Positions 63,362 through 64,000 of a stretch of 64,000 nucleotides of DNA are shown here, piece by piece; within the stretch, counting starts at the first letter, position 1, and every line of letters begins with the position of its first letter. The position numbers and the translations under genes are program-made. The stretch comes from Stappia indica (lineage in GTDB: Bacteria > Pseudomonadota > Alphaproteobacteria > Rhizobiales > Stappiaceae), in NCBI RefSeq assembly GCF_001696535.1, contig NZ_MBQE01000005.1, positions 434,001 to 498,000 of the forward strand. Direction: 5' to 3'. Under the pieces are notes generated by a model. It did not search any database. It saw only the letters and a list, made by a program, of their open reading frames with translations, and was not told the DNA's origin.

Positions 63362-63632
63362 GGCACTCTCGCGCGTCATCCGCTTCCGTCCATTGCCTTC
63401 GCCCGGCACTGTCACAGGTATGGGGTGTGCCGATCAACAGCAGTCTGAAGATACTCCGCAGGATTCGGCCGAGCATGAACAGCCCGTTAATCCTGCGCCT
63501 TGTATCGCCGTTTGCATCGGCCTCCTTGGGAAAATGTTAACCATGAGAGCCGAAAGTGGCGAGTATGCGCGCCGTTTGGCGTTGCGGTAGGCCGGGTCCC
63601 CGGCGCGTGTGAACAGCGATGGCTTCCCGAGC
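63362..63632. other. Intergenic region between divergent polysaccharide genes
   Basis: About 270 bases with no convincing gene. A less GC-rich stretch around 63525-63545 (GGGAAAATGTTAACC) may hold the promoter of the Wzz/GumC-like gene. Open frames crossing it lack ribosome sites. Confidence 0.45.
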
Positions 63633-64000
63633 ATGATCGACATCTACCAGATCCCAGGCATTCTGAAGAAGCGCATGATCTGGCTGATCATCCTGCCATT
63701 GCTCTTCGTCACGCTTGCCCTTGTCTATCTGACCATGCGCACCCCGAACTACCGGGCGGTGGTCGAATTGCTGATCGAGCCGCAGGCGCTGCAGATCGTC
63801 GGCAACGAGATCGTGTCGCGCCAGGGCGGCGACAGTGTCCAGCGCCTGGCCATCGACAGCGAGACCTACGTCATCCTGTCGAACGGCGTCCTCAACGAGG
63901 TGATCGACAAGCTCGATCTCGAAAACGACCCGGCCATCGGGCCGAAGTCCGGCGGCCTCCTGTCGACGCTTCTCGGCGGCGGCAAGGAGCCCTCGGTGGA
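63633..64000 (+). CDS. Wzz/GumC-like polysaccharide chain-length or export protein, 3' part missing
   Basis: Only the first 122 codons are inside the window. The product begins MIDIYQIPGILKKRMIWLII and has one membrane segment at about residues 15-37 (MIWLIILPLLFVTLALVYL), then a periplasmic part with NYRAVVELLIEPQALQIVG. This is the layout of Wzz/GumC/ExoP proteins that set polymer length and open export, sometimes with a C-terminal tyrosine kinase. An in-frame GTG at 63609 is an alternative start; neither has a strong ribosome site. It diverges from the GT26 gene. Confidence 0.8.
   Translation, partial: MIDIYQIPGILKKRMIWLIILPLLFVTLALVYLTMRTPNYRAVVELLIEPQALQIVGNEIVSRQGGDSVQRLAIDSETYVILSNGVLNEVIDKLDLENDPAIGPKSGGLLSTLLGGGKEPSV

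Overview
The window is GC-rich, densely coded chromosomal DNA from an alphaproteobacterium, most likely of the Hyphomicrobiales (a Stappia/Roseibium-like lineage is a guess). The clues are an Irr-type iron-control palindrome, IalB and SapC family proteins, a HutC-controlled histidine operon of the HutF/HutG type, TRAP transporters and a cobalamin cluster with alphaproteobacterial gene names. I see no rRNA, tRNA, CRISPR array, insertion sequence or phage integrase. Both window edges cut a gene: an RND efflux permease on the left and a Wzz/GumC-like protein on the right.

Layout. 1-3.8 kb: a tetR-adaptor-RND permease efflux operon on the minus strand. 3.9-7.2 kb: one protein fusing an ammonium channel to HAMP-like, PAS, GGDEF and EAL domains. 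7.6-9.9 kb: an IalB-like periplasmic protein, a SapC-like protein and two small proteins. 10-12.2 kb: a GNAT acetyltransferase and three tandem phage-tail-collar (microcystin-dependent-protein-like) genes. 12.5-26.8 kb: a 4751-codon inverse autotransporter with an N-terminal beta-barrel and an enormous repetitive beta-helix passenger. 27-41.4 kb: ureidoglycolate lyase, a TRAP transporter, hutUGHI on the minus strand diverging from hutF-hutC around a HutC box, then an orphan TRAP binding protein, a flavin monooxygenase and a MarR regulator. 41.6-43.7 kb: an MHYT-GGDEF-EAL protein.

43.8-49.7 kb is an operon behind an Irr-box-like palindrome: an unrecognised Cys-rich protein, an imelysin-type IrpA, a di-haem oxidoreductase, a second imelysin and a DUF1513 protein. 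This looks like an iron-handling module of the envelope. 49.7-50.8 kb holds an ACT-domain protein and a cupin on the minus strand.

50.98-62.6 kb is a corrin-ring locus. A diverged cobalamin-riboswitch-like leader and a 23-codon leader ORF precede cbiX, cobH, cobL, cobI, a cbiG-cobJ fusion and cobM, almost all with overlapping ends. Then come a stray methyltransferase, cobB and cobA on the minus strand, and cbiD-cobK on the plus strand. CbiX, CbiG and CbiD together, with no CobG or CobF here, point to the cobalt-early route. 62.6-64 kb begins an exopolysaccharide locus.

The strongest candidates for something under-described are the giant type Ve-like adhesin with a beta-helix passenger, the ammonium channel-c-di-GMP fusion, the Irr-box operon with its unknown first gene, and the degenerate B12 leader with its overlapping micro-ORF.
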